From Coccinella septempunctata (lineage: Eukaryota > Arthropoda > Insecta > Coleoptera > Coccinellidae): a stretch of DNA of 64,000 nt. Positions 18,926 to 30,900 of the stretch are shown here, piece after piece. Position 1 is the stretch's first letter. The number at the start of each line of letters is the position of its first letter. The translations under genes were made by a program, and so were the position numbers. The notes beneath the pieces are model-generated. The model worked only from the letters and a program-made list of their open reading frames with translations. It was not told where the DNA came from and did not search any database. Location of the stretch: positions 16,257,521-16,321,520 of the forward strand of contig NC_058193.1 in the NCBI RefSeq assembly GCF_907165205.1. Reading direction: 5' to 3'.

Positions 18926-21900
18926 ATATATATATATTTTTTTTTTCACCTTTGTAGGGTTTGGCTTTGGCAGTGAGAACGCCGGGTCCAAGGACCCGAC
19001 GTTGTCCGACGCCTATATCTTGCATCCTCTTAACATGACCGAACCATGTGAGCTGTTTCACCTCTATGTCTTGCCAAGTGGTCCCCTCAATTCCCATTCT
19101 TGTCTTCACTCCTTCATTCCTTATCCGATCTCTTCTGGAAATTCTGACTGATCTTCTTATCGAGTCCATCTCAACAGCTTCTATTCTCGATTTCAACTGG
19201 AATTCTCCAGGTTTCAGAACCATATATGAGTGAAGATTTGATCATAGTCTCGTAAATTTGAAACTTTCTACTTTTAGTTATTTCCCCAGTCCATAGCACA
19301 CTGTTGAGACATCCTATCATTTTTTTTTGCGGAAGTTATTCTCTTTTCAATCTCTCCTATGTCTGTTCCGCTCTCGTCGAATCGTACTCCCAAATAGACA
19401 TAGTCCCGACAGCATGATATGCGATGCCCGTTTTCAAGATCCAGAAAACCAGGCGGACCACCTATTCTCAAGTACTTCGTCTTCTCCAGGTTGACAGTTA
19501 AGCCCCATTCATTGTACTCCTCCACAAGTTTACGTACCATATACTCCATATCCTCTTGGTCTCCAGCAAGAATCGCCTGATCGTCTGCAAATTGTAGGGT
19601 ATAAATATAATTATCCTTCAGTTCTATCCCCATCCCTCGTATCTTTCATTTCCATCTTTTCAGGCAGGCTGCCACATAAATTTTAAAAAGAGTTGGTGAA
19701 ATGCAGCAGCCTTGTCTCAATCCCTTTGTGACTGCGAACTCCTTTGTTAGAAATTTTCCTACCTTCACTATTGATTTGGATCCTCTATATAGTTCCTGCA
19801 GTGCCTCTATGTATCTGTTGTTTATATTGGAGTGTTTAAGGATTTGTCATAGTCTAGATAACGAGACAGTGTCATAGGCCTTCTGAAGATCTACAAAAGT
19901 GATAAGGGTTTACATGTTTCTTGTACTTCTCTTAGTAGGTGATTCGGCAATGAATTGCTGTCTTGTTTCACCCAGCAATTGTTCATAATATGTCTTCCAT
20001 TCCTCCGTTTCAATGACTTGGATTTGTGCTTGATCTTCTCTATTGTTTTTTAGCTTTCCTATAAACTTCCAGACCTCCGAGCATTTCCGTCCACCTATGT
20101 GCTTGTCAACCTCTTGGCATTTAAGGTCCCACATTCTGTCCTTTTCCACTCTGATCATCCTACGTAGTTGTCTATTGGCGTCTTTATAGTACTTATGATC
20201 TCGTTCATTTTTCGTGTTGAGCCATATCAAGTATTTCCGCTTTTTCTCATTTACCAATGTCTCAATGTCCAAGTTCCATCACAGCTTCTTACCGGTTCTT
20301 CTTGCCTTCACTCCTATTACTTCTGTGGTAGCTTCTTTCAGACTCTCGATGACGTTGTTGTAAACTTCTTCAAGGCTTGCTTGTTTTAAATTTGGTATCA
20401 ATTTCTGGTCTTATCTTCTATGATATAGCAGTACGGTACTTTTATTTTCGAAGCTGTAGAAATTATATTTTATGTTTTCTACCTCATCCAAGCTGTCACA
20501 TCTCGTGCTTTTGGATTTCACTCTTCTAAATGGAAAGAGCACTTGAGCTCTCAGCAAGTGATGGTCTGTTCCGCATGATGCTCCTCGTAGGACACGCACA
20601 TCTCTCCATTGGAATATTGATTGTTGTCTTGTTATGACATAGTCAATAATTGTTCTCAAATTTCTAAAATTTTGTATCCAAGTAAACCGATGAATATCCT
20701 TGTGCTTATAAAAACCATTTCTTATAGTTAACACGTTGACTGTCCCATGCATCACATATGATGCATAAAGGTTTTCGCCAGGAGTCCATGAGTCGTATGT
20801 GATTCATTGATTCATGCATTTAACGTTCAAGATAAATATGGTTACTTTTCATGAACGCTGCAGTGTGGTCGGTTCATATGGGCTGAACGTCTTGTAGAAG
20901 TATGTATTAATAACCTTAATCATAATAAATCATACGTGATTCAAGAAACGTCAGCATCAAGCCTTCCATTGGACTTGAAGATTTTGAACAAGAACACTTC
21001 CTTAAATGGCTGCAGAATTAATTTTTTCATAGAATATATATTTTATCACACAAGAGTAACCCTTCTCTTTGGATAAATGTGTTGGACGTGGGGGGTGAAG
21101 AAAAAATTAGAATGGGGACAGTCAACGTGTTAAATTGTGTGCTGCACATAGGTGTATTAATCTTTGACCATTATCATTCAAAACTTCTTCACCGAATGGT
21201 CCCACCACTACGTCATCCACCTGTTTTCCAGTTCTTCCATTAAAATCACCAAGTAGAGCAATTAGCAATTTCTCTAGTGCTACCAACATTTGCCACTATC
21301 ATATCCAACTTGTCAAAAAAGGCCTCTTTTATACCAATTGTTTCATCATTCGACGAAGCATAGGCAGCTATAATTGTAATGCTATGTCCCCTTAAGTTCA
21401 TATTGACTGTCAGGATATTTTTGTCTATTGGTTCCCAGTTTGTTATTGCGGTCTTCAGATTTTTCTTTATGAGAAGTGAGACGCCTCGAGCTGCTCTTCT
21501 TTCTTTGGAAACTCCCAGAGTATATATGGACATATTCCCCGATATAGTTGGTACCAGTTCCCTTCTTTTTGGTTTCCGTTAGAGCCACAATATCCAGTTT
21601 CAGTTTTTCAATCTCAGACGCAATCATCTCAACCTTCTGATTAATCCCATGCACATTCCAAGTAGCCAAACTCATCATCCTTTTCCGTAGCTTTGTTCGT
21701 TTCCTGTCAAATCCATCCAATCCGAGGCTATTATTAGGCTTTTTGGTAAACTGAAATTTTTTACGGGTATTAGAGAACCAGTCTAATGCCCCAACCCCCA
21801 ACCTGAAGGACCAGTCTAGTTTTTTTTTCACGGTGAGTATTTTATTTCCCACTACCCTCCGGCCCTTGAAGAGCCGATGAGCTTTCCCCAATTCCAATAG
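18926..21900 (-). mobile_element. APE-type non-LTR retrotransposon, decayed
   Basis: Reading right to left, the element shows a short 5' segment (MELGKAHRLFKGRR), an endonuclease start (MSLATWNVHGINQKVEMIASEIEKLK, with TETKKKG), endonuclease C-terminal parts (VLRGASCGTDHHLLRA), a linker (WKTYYEQLLGE), RT parts FVDLQKAYDTV, GLRQGCCISPTLF and YTLQFADDQAIL, and a tail (RRSVRISRRDRIRNE, then LTWFGHVKRM). It ends in (A/T)n and (TA)n at 18926-18950, like the simple-repeat tails of RTE-like elements. The fingers region of RT is deleted near 19915, and many stops are present. A 398-bp MITE is inserted in the endonuclease region. Confidence 0.8.
20732..21129. mobile_element. piggyBac-like MITE, TTAA target
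   Basis: 398 bp bounded by TTAA on both sides (20728-20731 and 21130-21133). Ends are CACGTTGACTGTCCC and its complement GGGGACAGTCAACGTG. TTAA duplication is the hallmark of piggyBac. Removing the element and one TTAA joins HNL and TIRNGF in the host retrotransposon frame. There is no coding sequence inside. Confidence 0.85.
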
Positions 21901-21974
21901 GGACGCGCCCGATGGAGGTAACTAGCAAGTCTCCACACGCAGATTAACGGCATACGTAATTATCAAATTCTGAA

Positions 21975-22065
21975 AAAAGTATCTCCCTGAAGAGGCCTCG
22001 AACCCACGACCAACTGATTAGGGGTCGCGGTTAGGTGATCCGATCGAACATATTAAGCCGAAATT
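21975..22065 (-). repeat. tRNA-like sequence, possible SINE head
   Basis: The minus strand reads GATCACCTAACCGCGACCCC and then GGTCGTGGGTTCGAGGCC, which includes the pol III B-box form GGTTCGANNCC. A full cloverleaf cannot be drawn with confidence. It may be a tRNA-derived SINE fragment. Confidence 0.35.
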
Positions 22066-22186
22066 GTAAATTAAGATCATAGTTTCCAATTAGAGTTATT
22101 TATAACAAACGAAATTAATTCAGATGCATTACACCCACCAAAATTGAATCAACAAATGTTACGATCTAAATCGAACTCACAATCTA

Positions 22187-23114
22187 CAGGGTGTCTGGCG
22201 GCAGATTTATATTTTCAAAGTTAAATAAAAAAAATACTAATTGACATATCGTTTTAATTGAAATATTGAAAGACAGAATAATAATGCGGATTTTAGTTTT
22301 TGATGATTATGCCATCCAAATGTTTTCCATTGAGTTGAATACGCTGTTCAAATCGGAGCCTCGTGTTCTGCGCCACACGCTGCAGTAAACTCGGTTCGAT
22401 TCTGCTGGTTTCAATGCAATGGTTTTTGGTGTTTCAGAGTTTCAGTCGCGGGTTATGGGTTCTTGGAGACCAGTAACGGCAATTTTGCTTATTTACGTGC
22501 CCGTTTAAATGGAAGTGACCCTCGTCGCTCCAAAAAATGCGATTCTCAGTATGAAAACGCTCCAGCATCGTTTAACACAATGTTTTGCGTGAGACGAAGT
22601 CACTTTCTTTGAGTTTCTGCACGATTTGAATTTTGAATGGATGGAACTTTAGATCCTTCTTTAAAATTTCATGAATAACCGCTCTTGGAAGTCCCAGTGA
22701 GGCTGCCCTTTTTCGTATCGAGAGTAGTGGATTTTGACGTAAACTCTCTTCAACCAGTTCAATGTTTCTGGGAGTCCTAGAAGATCGACTGGGACCTGGC
22801 TTTGGGGTGTTCATAGCCGAAGCTGTTGAGCGGAATCTCTGCACCCAGGAACGAATTAAATTCACACTCAGTGCATCGCTTATCCATCGAATATTGAAGT
22901 GTGAACAAAATTGTCGACGAGCAGTTACGTACGAATCGTTACTCTTGAAAAATGCCTCGATGGCGAACGAGCGATGCTCACTCGACCACTGTGACATTAT
23001 GACTGAGAAATCCGCACGATCACTGATTCCAGTGACACCACCCTCCCTCCGTACCGTTTATTACTTTTTGAAATATTCGGACTTCAAAACATAAATCTGC
23101 CACCAGACACCCTG
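22187..23114 (-). mobile_element. Deleted mariner-type element, 928 bp
   Basis: Ends are CAGGGTGTCTGGCGGCAGA and the complement of CAGGGTGTCTGGTGGCAGA, similar over about 35 bp and flanked by TA. It encodes a transposase remnant on the minus strand. It is shorter than a full element (about 1.3 kb expected) because the middle of the gene is missing. Confidence 0.85.
22290..22997 (-). pseudogene. mariner-type transposase, internally deleted
   Basis: From the ATG at 22997 the frame gives a 141-residue N-terminal helix-turn-helix region (MSQWSSEHRSFAIEAFF, SWVQRFRSTAS, LSIRKRAASLGLPRAVIHEIL), then a stop. Downstream in other frames come IFWSDEGHFHLNGHVNKQN and CRYWS, the first catalytic D region, and then sequence close to a C-terminal motif. 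The segment with the second and third catalytic D is missing. Confidence 0.75.
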
Positions 23115-23352
23115 TACCATCACCCAAAGTATTGATAGAAATTCCATTTCGTGCACAAAGATAGTAGATGCTGACCATGGTTTCGGTCTCATTTTGACCT
23201 CGTCAGAGCAACATAACTTCGTCAATGAAACTGGAATGAATTGCCGGCTCCTTTTATTCGATGTCAGTAGCGGATATGATGTATACCTACACCGTAACGA
23301 CATCTGATAAAGAAACGGGAACCAACCCAATTCAACTTCCTAATTCTCAGAG

Positions 23353-23378
23353 TGAAGATAATAATAATAATAATAATA
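23353..23378. repeat. (TAA)n microsatellite
   Basis: A run of AATAATAAT marks the 3' end of the adjoining non-LTR fragment, as is common for simple-repeat tails of such elements. Confidence 0.85.
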
Positions 23379-23770
23379 TATTTATTGATCCTCTGAGACA
23401 TATAAACAAACATGTATAGGACAGGTCAAAAAACAAAAAGAAAACAGAAAAATTACTCGACTTGAAATACAAATGGTTGTCGATAATAATCAGCAACACT
23501 ATAAAAACATTCCTTAATCAGTTTAGCCTTAACCTTCTTTTTAAATTCCTTGAGTTCGAGAGACTTAACACATTTTGGTAAATGATTAAATAATTTGATA
23601 CACTGATATTTTGGTGAATATTGAAATCTAGTTGTTTTATGTTTGGGAATGTGGAATAGTTCCCCATTTCTAGTACTATAGCTGTGAAAGCTGGAAAGTT
23701 TTATGAAGTCCCTCTTATTCTCCTTCTAGTAGCAGTATGCATTCATTGTGATAGACTTTTTTCTCACCCT
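23379..23770 (-). mobile_element. 5'-truncated Jockey-type 3' end
   Basis: The minus strand encodes CIKLFNHLPKCVKSLELKEF and then KKVKAKLIKECFYSVADYY, ending QPFVFQVE and a stop near 23452. A short 3' UTR and a (TAA)n tail follow. This is the C terminus of a Jockey-like RT ORF. Confidence 0.75.
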
Positions 23771-24655
23771 GGCCGCTCCTTACCTTTGCTCGGGCGCCAG
23801 TGGGGCAATCAGTGAAACCCCTCGTCTTTCACAGAATCTTCAAATAATTAGAGAGCCCGGGTAGAGTCTGATCAGTGGAGTCGGAAGAAGCTGTCAACCT
23901 GTAACTTGATCGGTCGGAAATCGGAAATATATCAACAAAATAAGTACAAAAATACGGTAAGAGCCCCAAGTCCTCTTGAGACCCAACGGAGGTCGAACGG
24001 TCACGGAAAACGGCAATCTACACAGCCTAAAGTGACTAGATCAAGTTTAAACGGTAGGTCGGTATTTTCAGCCAGTTCAACGGACTAAAGATAGCGGAAA
24101 ATAGTGAAGATATCAGCCCAGGTATGCAATACGAAAGAAATAAAAATGCTATACAAGTGACTTGCCTTAAACTTTCAAATTTGTCGTAAGTCCCACTCAC
24201 GGTAAAAACACCCTAAACACTTTCTTGGCGCCTAGATCGCAAATCATTCGCTCTTGGCCTTCAGCGCCGAGCTTCGAAGAGGTACCCCTCTCCGCGGAAA
24301 ACTCGCCCCACTATGGATAACTCTCCATCGGATACACTCAAATTGTTCGGTCAATCAACTGGCTCGGAAAGAGAAAAAATAATTGAAGAGAAGGAAAAAC
24401 GGAAAAAGTACAGTTGAACGGGAAGAATTATAAAATGTATGACCATGAGCGGTATAACTCTGTTCACCACAATTACCTAGCCTAAATATTGGCTTGAGCA
24501 GGAAATGGCTCTCTGCGTTGCTTAAGTTATGTCTTAGACCTTGTCGTCTCAGGATACCTGTGCGACATGATAATCTAGTCGAAACCGCAACTAGAGTTGC
24601 ACTGACAGCGTTACTAGTGCAGCTTTTAAACACCTTCTAACGCTCATACAAAAAG
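23771..24655 (+). other. Probable 5' UTR of the next retrotransposon
   Basis: No convincing ORF is present. The last part (GTTGCACTGACAGCG through CACCTTCTAACGC) matches the region upstream of the start codon in the minus-strand copy at 55640-55700, so at least that part is element 5' UTR. Confidence 0.5.
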
Positions 24656-27330
24656 ATGTCGAACAGGACAAAATTTGTATCTGGAGGTAAAATACCCTCC
24701 CTTTCGGATTTCCGGGGAAAGGTGCCTGAGCGAGTGAATCATCGTACAACCGCCAATGAAAAGCACGTAGCTTTATTTGCAGCATGAAACGTCAGAACCT
24801 TGCTAGACAACCACAAGGCAGATCGACCAGAGAGGCGTACCCCCCTAATCGATAAGGAAATGCAACAAACATCCATTGCAATAGTTGCCCTAAGCGAGAC
24901 ACGCTTTTCGGACAAAGGTAGCTTGGTAGAACAAGCTTATACTTTTTTCTGGAAGGGCTTGCCGGAAGGCGATATCAGACAACATGGCGTAGGCGTAGGC
25001 CATGAGAAACGACCTGATCGCCAAACAAATCCAGATGGCATCTCAGAACGTTTAATGATCCTACGTTTTCCTGCAGCAAATAACACGTTTGTGAACATCA
25101 TTGCAGTATACGCACCCACCTTGAACTCCTCTGACAACTTAAAGGACACTTTCTACGAAACACTCGTTGCTACATTAAGTAAAATCTCAAAACGGGAACG
25201 AATTATTCTCCTTGGAGACTTCAATGCCTGAGTGGATAGATGTCAAGACTCAGAACTGTGGCCAGGTTTAAAGGGAAATACGGCACATACAGCATCAATT
25301 CGAACGGAGAACGTCTGCTGGCTCTTTGTGCAGAACACAATCTGTGTATAACGAACACCTATTTTATTACGAGACCCAATTCAAGGGGGACCTGGCGCCA
25401 CCCGCGCTCAGGGCATTGGCATACTCTCGACTATATAATCGTGAGAAGGAAAGATCTCAAAGAGGTGTTGGTCACTAAACCCAGAGCAGATCTGGAGTGC
25501 TGGACTGATCATAGGCTGCTAATCTCGAGAATGAAGATCTCAATGCTCCCAAAATAACAACCCAAGCCAAAGTTACTAAGAGAGCGCCTTCAAATCTCCA
25601 AACTACAAAACCCTTCTGCAAAAGAAAGATTCACAACTGCCGTCAAAGATAGCCTAATACCACCAGATTATAACGACGACATTGAGAGTGATTGGCTCCG
25701 CTTCAAATCATCTCTTACAAATACAGCGAAAGAAATACTGAGCACAGAACGCTCCCGAAAATCCCCCGACTGGTTCGCCGACAGCGGAACTCATATCGCA
25801 CCCCTTTTGGAAAACACAAAGCGATGAAAACAGAAATTAACAAGCCTTGCGATGTTGCAGCCCAAAAAAGTCTTATAAACATAAAACGCTAGGATAGCTG
25901 GTGGAAATGAAAAGATAGGGTTATCTTACTCCGATAACCATGACTACAGGCGTTTTTTCGAAGCTTTTAAAACTGTTTATGGTCCAAGCAGAAAAGCTAA
26001 CTTTCCTATAAAAGATGCTCATGGATTGATGATAGAAAAATCCTCGAAAGATGGAAGGAGCGTTACTCACAGGTCTTGAATCAAAATGGCGACTCGGATT
26101 TATCCATTTCAGACCGGCTCCCCGCGTATATTCCGATGCCATCGCTTCATAACGAAATCTCAATGTCGAAAATCAAGAGTGCGATAAAAAAATATGAAAA
26201 ATGATAAGTCACCTGGTCTAGACGGCGTTCCAGCGGAGATATTCAAAGCCATGGATGAAGACATTGTCAATAGTCTCCTAACACTATTCCGCAAGATCTG
26301 GGAACAAGGAGATGTGCCACAAGACTTCAGAGACGCTTTAGTTATCAAATTCTATAAGAACAAAGGCGATACGTCCAATTGCAACAATTACACGGGCATA
26401 TCGTTGCATACAAAGATTATAGAGACCTAACCTAACCTAACCTAACTCTATAATCTTTGGTTGCATAGTGTGGAAGGTAAAATTCTCTCGAAGATTATGG
26501 CCAATCGTCTGATTCCACTCTTAGAAAAGCTTTTACCTGAATCCCAGTGCGGCTGTCGACCAAATCGAGGTACAGTGGACCTAATTTTCACACTTCGATA
26601 GCTGCAAGAGAAGGCCCGTGAGCAACAATCAAGGATCTATACAGCTTACATCGATTCAAGTAAGGCCTTCGACTCGGTGAATCGAAAATCACTATGGAAA
26701 ATCATGGGACGCATTGGAGTACCCGAAAAATTCTTAGCAGTGGGCAAGAGCCTCCATACCAACAACACCGCTAGAATACAGCATAATGGCTCTACAACCG
26801 ACCATTTCTTAACCAACTCTGGAATAAAACAAGGCTGCGTGTTAGCGCCTTGCTCATTTTCGCCATATCTGTCCCAATAGTTGCTGACATGAATATGCCT
26901 GTAAGAGGTGTTGGAATAAGATTCAGATTTAATGGAGGCCTATTTAACCTGAAGCGCCTCAGAGCAAAAACCCGTACAAAATTTGTCACGGAACTTCAAT
27001 ATGCCGACGACTGCGCACTTATCGCTAGCAACTCAGAGGATCTACATATGATGTTGGGCACCTATAAACATATATACGAAGATTCAGGCCTTAGACTCAA
27101 TATCTGCAAAACCAAAATCCTGACAAGTCCGCCACAAAGCCTTCAAATAGATATCAGCCTGGAGAATGAAACTCTAGAACAGGTCGAGCAGTTCAAATAC
27201 TTGGGAAGCTTCATAAATACTAGGGCTAACCTAGACACGGGAAATACACAACCGTATCACTTCGACATCACGGGCATTCTGGAAGCTGAAGGACAGAGTG
27301 TTTTAAAATCACGACGGTTTATGTAGGAAA
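24656..27330 (+). mobile_element. APE-type non-LTR retrotransposon, near full length
   Basis: The ORF region starts MSNRTKFVSGGK and runs through an apurinic-type endonuclease (NVRTLLDNHKA, ALSETRFSDKG, VYAPTLNSS, LLGDFNA, WTDHRLLISRM). RT follows: NDKSPGLDGVPAEIFK, then a broken NYTGISLHS segment, IDSSKAFDSVN, SGIKQGCVLAP and LQYADDCALIASNS. It is interrupted by stops (after LLGDFNA, before NVRTLL and elsewhere) and ends abruptly after SFINTRANLD, in unrelated codons. A second, deleted copy lies at 54506-55640 on the other strand. A 49-bp insert sits inside RT at 26411. Confidence 0.85.
26411..26459. mobile_element. Telomere-repeat micro-insert, 8-bp TSD
   Basis: A 49-bp insert: CAAAGATTATAGAG, then 21 bp of (A)CCTAA repeats, then CTCTATAATCTTTG. 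It is flanked by perfect 8-bp repeats GTTGCATA (26403-26410 and 26460-26467). The 14-bp arms equal the termini of the P-like elements at 13079 and 58782. Removing the insert and one repeat restores the RT frame GISLHSVEGKIL. It reads as a P-type excision footprint with arthropod telomere repeat as filler. Confidence 0.85.
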
Positions 27331-27965
27331 GATATCAGGATAGTTGATTTATTATGAACATATGATGTTGCGCCAACTTCGTGCGCTGATTTGGAATATT
27401 CAATAATAGTTAAAAGCAGTAACCCACATTTGACAAGCTGAGACTTGAATTCTATCTATAGTTCTAGTTGTGAGCTAGGCGTTAATGATTTTCTAGAGCG
27501 AAAAAAGTTCAAATGTATTTTGCACGAAATTTATATCGAGTGGGTTAGACCCAATCACGTCCAAGGCGACGATTATGAGAAGATCCGCCACTACATAGAG
27601 GTGGTGAAAATACAAATCATGTTTTTAATTTCAGTGTGTGAACTTACGAGACTTTATGGATGATCTGCAGTTCACACATTAAAAATATTTGGGAAAAAGG
27701 AGAAGGTTCAATGAAAAAAAAAAGGATTAAAAAAAGTATTATATTCATCAATCAAATATACATATGAACAATGAAAAAGTTGAACAGACTCAATCGTTTT
27801 CTTGTACTTTTCAATACATAAAGAACTAAGCATTCGAACTCATTAATATAGGGAATTTTAGAATCAATACTAAATTTTATCAATCACAAATCACTTATAA
27901 ATAATGTATAATATCTTTTAATTGTCAGCCATATAATAATATTAAATAAATGTTTTATTTCTAGT
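27331..27965. other. Spacer 3' of Oga
   Basis: Contains one plus frame (27445-27663, NSIYSSSCELGVNDF... then EVVKIQIMF) that I do not recognise. AATAAA on the minus strand just below 27960 is the likely Oga polyadenylation signal. Confidence 0.4.
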
Positions 27966-30900
27966 TCAAAAATTACGACTCATTATTATTTTACCCTCCA
28001 CAGCCTGTGTGTTCTCCACGAAACCAAGTTTACCATAAAAAGCATGAATATAACTATCGGTGCTTTTCATTGTTACATGTACTCCAAAACATCCTGTGGA
28101 AAAAAATTCAACTAAAATCGGAAATTATTGATATATTAAAAAATATCTTGATTATCCCAAGATTCCCTCTTTATAAACCAAAATCGGTCTCTTTCATTGA
28201 AATATGGTCATATACTGAGCAGTGTTTGGAGTTACTTTTTTCTACATATAGGGTGAGATCTCATCTAGCAGTTTTGTTAACTCGCCTACATCACCAAAAT
28301 AGATGAAAAAATGTTTTTGACCGATTCCCAGTTCTCTTATTAATATTTATATGCTATTTTTCTTTTTATTATGTGTTGTTTTTTTAACTATTCAGTATTT
28401 TATAGAACATTTTGATCTGAAATATGACCGACAGCTCTAAAAGAGATGAGTTCCCAGAAACAAACAGCGATCGATGAACTGAATTCTACATAACACACAT
28501 AACGAATGAGGCAACTAGATAATTCACGTTGATAACATAGCCAAAAAAAATGTGTATTTGTTGCAACAGGAATTCAAAAATCATCACGTGATGGGTGCGC
28601 ATTTTCTGGAATAAAAAATCGAATATAATTTGAAAAATAAAGGAAATATTATATATTTTCTATATCTAACAAACCACCTCAGGAAGAATGATATCTGCTT
28701 GTCGGCTTTCCGTGACACAATTTCCGGGGAATACAAAGTTTTAAAAGCGCACCCAGTAGTAGTATTTTTATAGTAGTTTTGTACTTACCATTCGCTCTTA
28801 GTGCTGCTAGTAGAGCAGTTACCAAACGTTTACTCACAGACTGGTCTAGAACAGAAGGCAGAAGGCTGCAAATCATGCTTGATGGATGTGTAGTACTATT
28901 GATGCAGATTTCATCCTTGAATTCGTGGAAATACGTGATACTTTCCTGAAATTGAAAGTTAAAGATGTACACCGCATAAATGAACTTTATTATAGGGGAT
29001 TTTTAGCGTGTTACCGGTTATGTTATGTTACTAGCGGTATTTTGTGGTTATCCCCTCCTCTACCGTCAAGAACAACTTTATGAATAACCAAAAATAGATC
29101 GGTTATGTAAAATGATTAATCGTTCATGTAACACAAAAAATAACGTCAACTCAGTACTCAGCTGAAACTGTTTCCTCATACTAAAATGGAATCGCAACAA
29201 GTTTGGTCCATCATGGGTACCATGTCCGATATTATGATCGAATAAGTATAAGCCCTCATTTTGAGATACAAAAAGAATATTACAGACCATCCATTCCTAA
29301 TGAACACTGGATACAATACCATGAATCCATGATATTCTTCCAACTTTTCTGCCTAAAAGAGGAAACCTTCGCGAAACTCTAAATATTTTGGTTCTGACCG
29401 ATAGATATTCAAATATGTAATTCATTCATATTTATGTACAATAGTATTCGCGCAAGTTATGTTAAAACTCTTTAGCATATGCATTAATATGAACATTTTC
29501 TGGTCCGTTTTGTTACACTGGTGAAACTTGGTCTTTATACAATGTCGGAACTATTTATTGAATCGTGTTCAAAAAAACTGCGACGAGTTCTATAGCAGCT
29601 GATGTTTTTTCTACATGATGTACAGTGGTGCATCCCATTCTGGGTGAGAGCCAGGTTTCTCGCTTGATATTCAAGATAGAGCCTTGCGGTTTTCACGTTC
29701 CTGTCCTACTTTTTTGTGAAACCCTAATCAGATTTTGCAAACTGTTTCTCTTTATGAGATACAGGGCGATTTTGGAAATTGATACTTTTCGGACCCTTCC
29801 TTTATCTCCGAAGTTATTAGAAATAATGCTGAGCTGAACTACGTCGAATCCAGGGACGTACTCAATATTTTTTTCGAGGTATGATTTTGAAGATACGACA
29901 CAAACCTATATTTTTTTCAATGAAACACCCTGTATTTTATTACTTCGTTGAATTTGTTATTTTTCCCTTCAAAATGATGTATAATTTTATATAGGTATGA
30001 TGTTCAGAAATGCTAAAAAACACTAAACATCACATAATGATGATTTTTCTTAGTAGGCCATGAATTTCCCAAGTTTCAAGGAGAGAATTATTACTTCTGA
30101 TTATTAAAAGTAATCATGGATGATAAAAGCATCCTTGTTGTTATTATGGCTACTATGCATTTGGCATTATTGTTTTATCAAGTAGGCATATTGGAGAGAA
30201 AAAAACCAATCCGATCTAGCTGTCATCGCTATGAATTATTATTGTCTTTCAGACACAACAGTCCCGAAGAACTTCGTGCATCAACAGAGGCAGCTTTCCA
30301 GGATTTACAAAACCGCCGTTTTTTAATATTAAATGCCATCAGCCGTATATTGAAAAGGTTTGTCAATTATGTATTAGGGACAGCAATGTGAACAGTTTAA
30401 TCAGTAAGATATTATGTAATTGTGACAATTTTTATAAATGATAAATATTTTATTGGGTATTTTTTCTGTATCCAATTTGTATTATGATTTCATCTAGGTA
30501 GGTACCTACGTTTTGTTTTTCGTGTTAGTGATGAGTGTATTATCTTTGTTCGCTTACTATCCTATAAGTAAAAATCACAAATGAAAATGATCCAAATAAT
30601 TTATCTTTTATATGAGAAATCCATGGCCCACTAACAAAAATCATCATTATGTGATGTTTTAGTGTTTTTTAGCATTTCTGAACTCCGTACCTATATAATA
30701 TTATACGTCATTTCGAAGGGAAAAAAATAACAAATTCAACGAAGTAATACAATACTCCATTGAAAAAATATAGGTTTGTCTCGTATCTTCAAAATCATAC
30801 CTCGAAAAAAAATATTGAGTACGCCCCTGGATTCTACGCAGAATTCTGTATCAGACGTAGTTCTTAGCTCAGCATTATTTCTAATAACTTCGGAGATAAA

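Noticed and set aside
27445..27663. Possible exon (NSIYSSSCELGVNDFLERKK...)
   Set aside because: The frame looks protein-like, but no family was recognised and no matching exon or convincing donor was found nearby.
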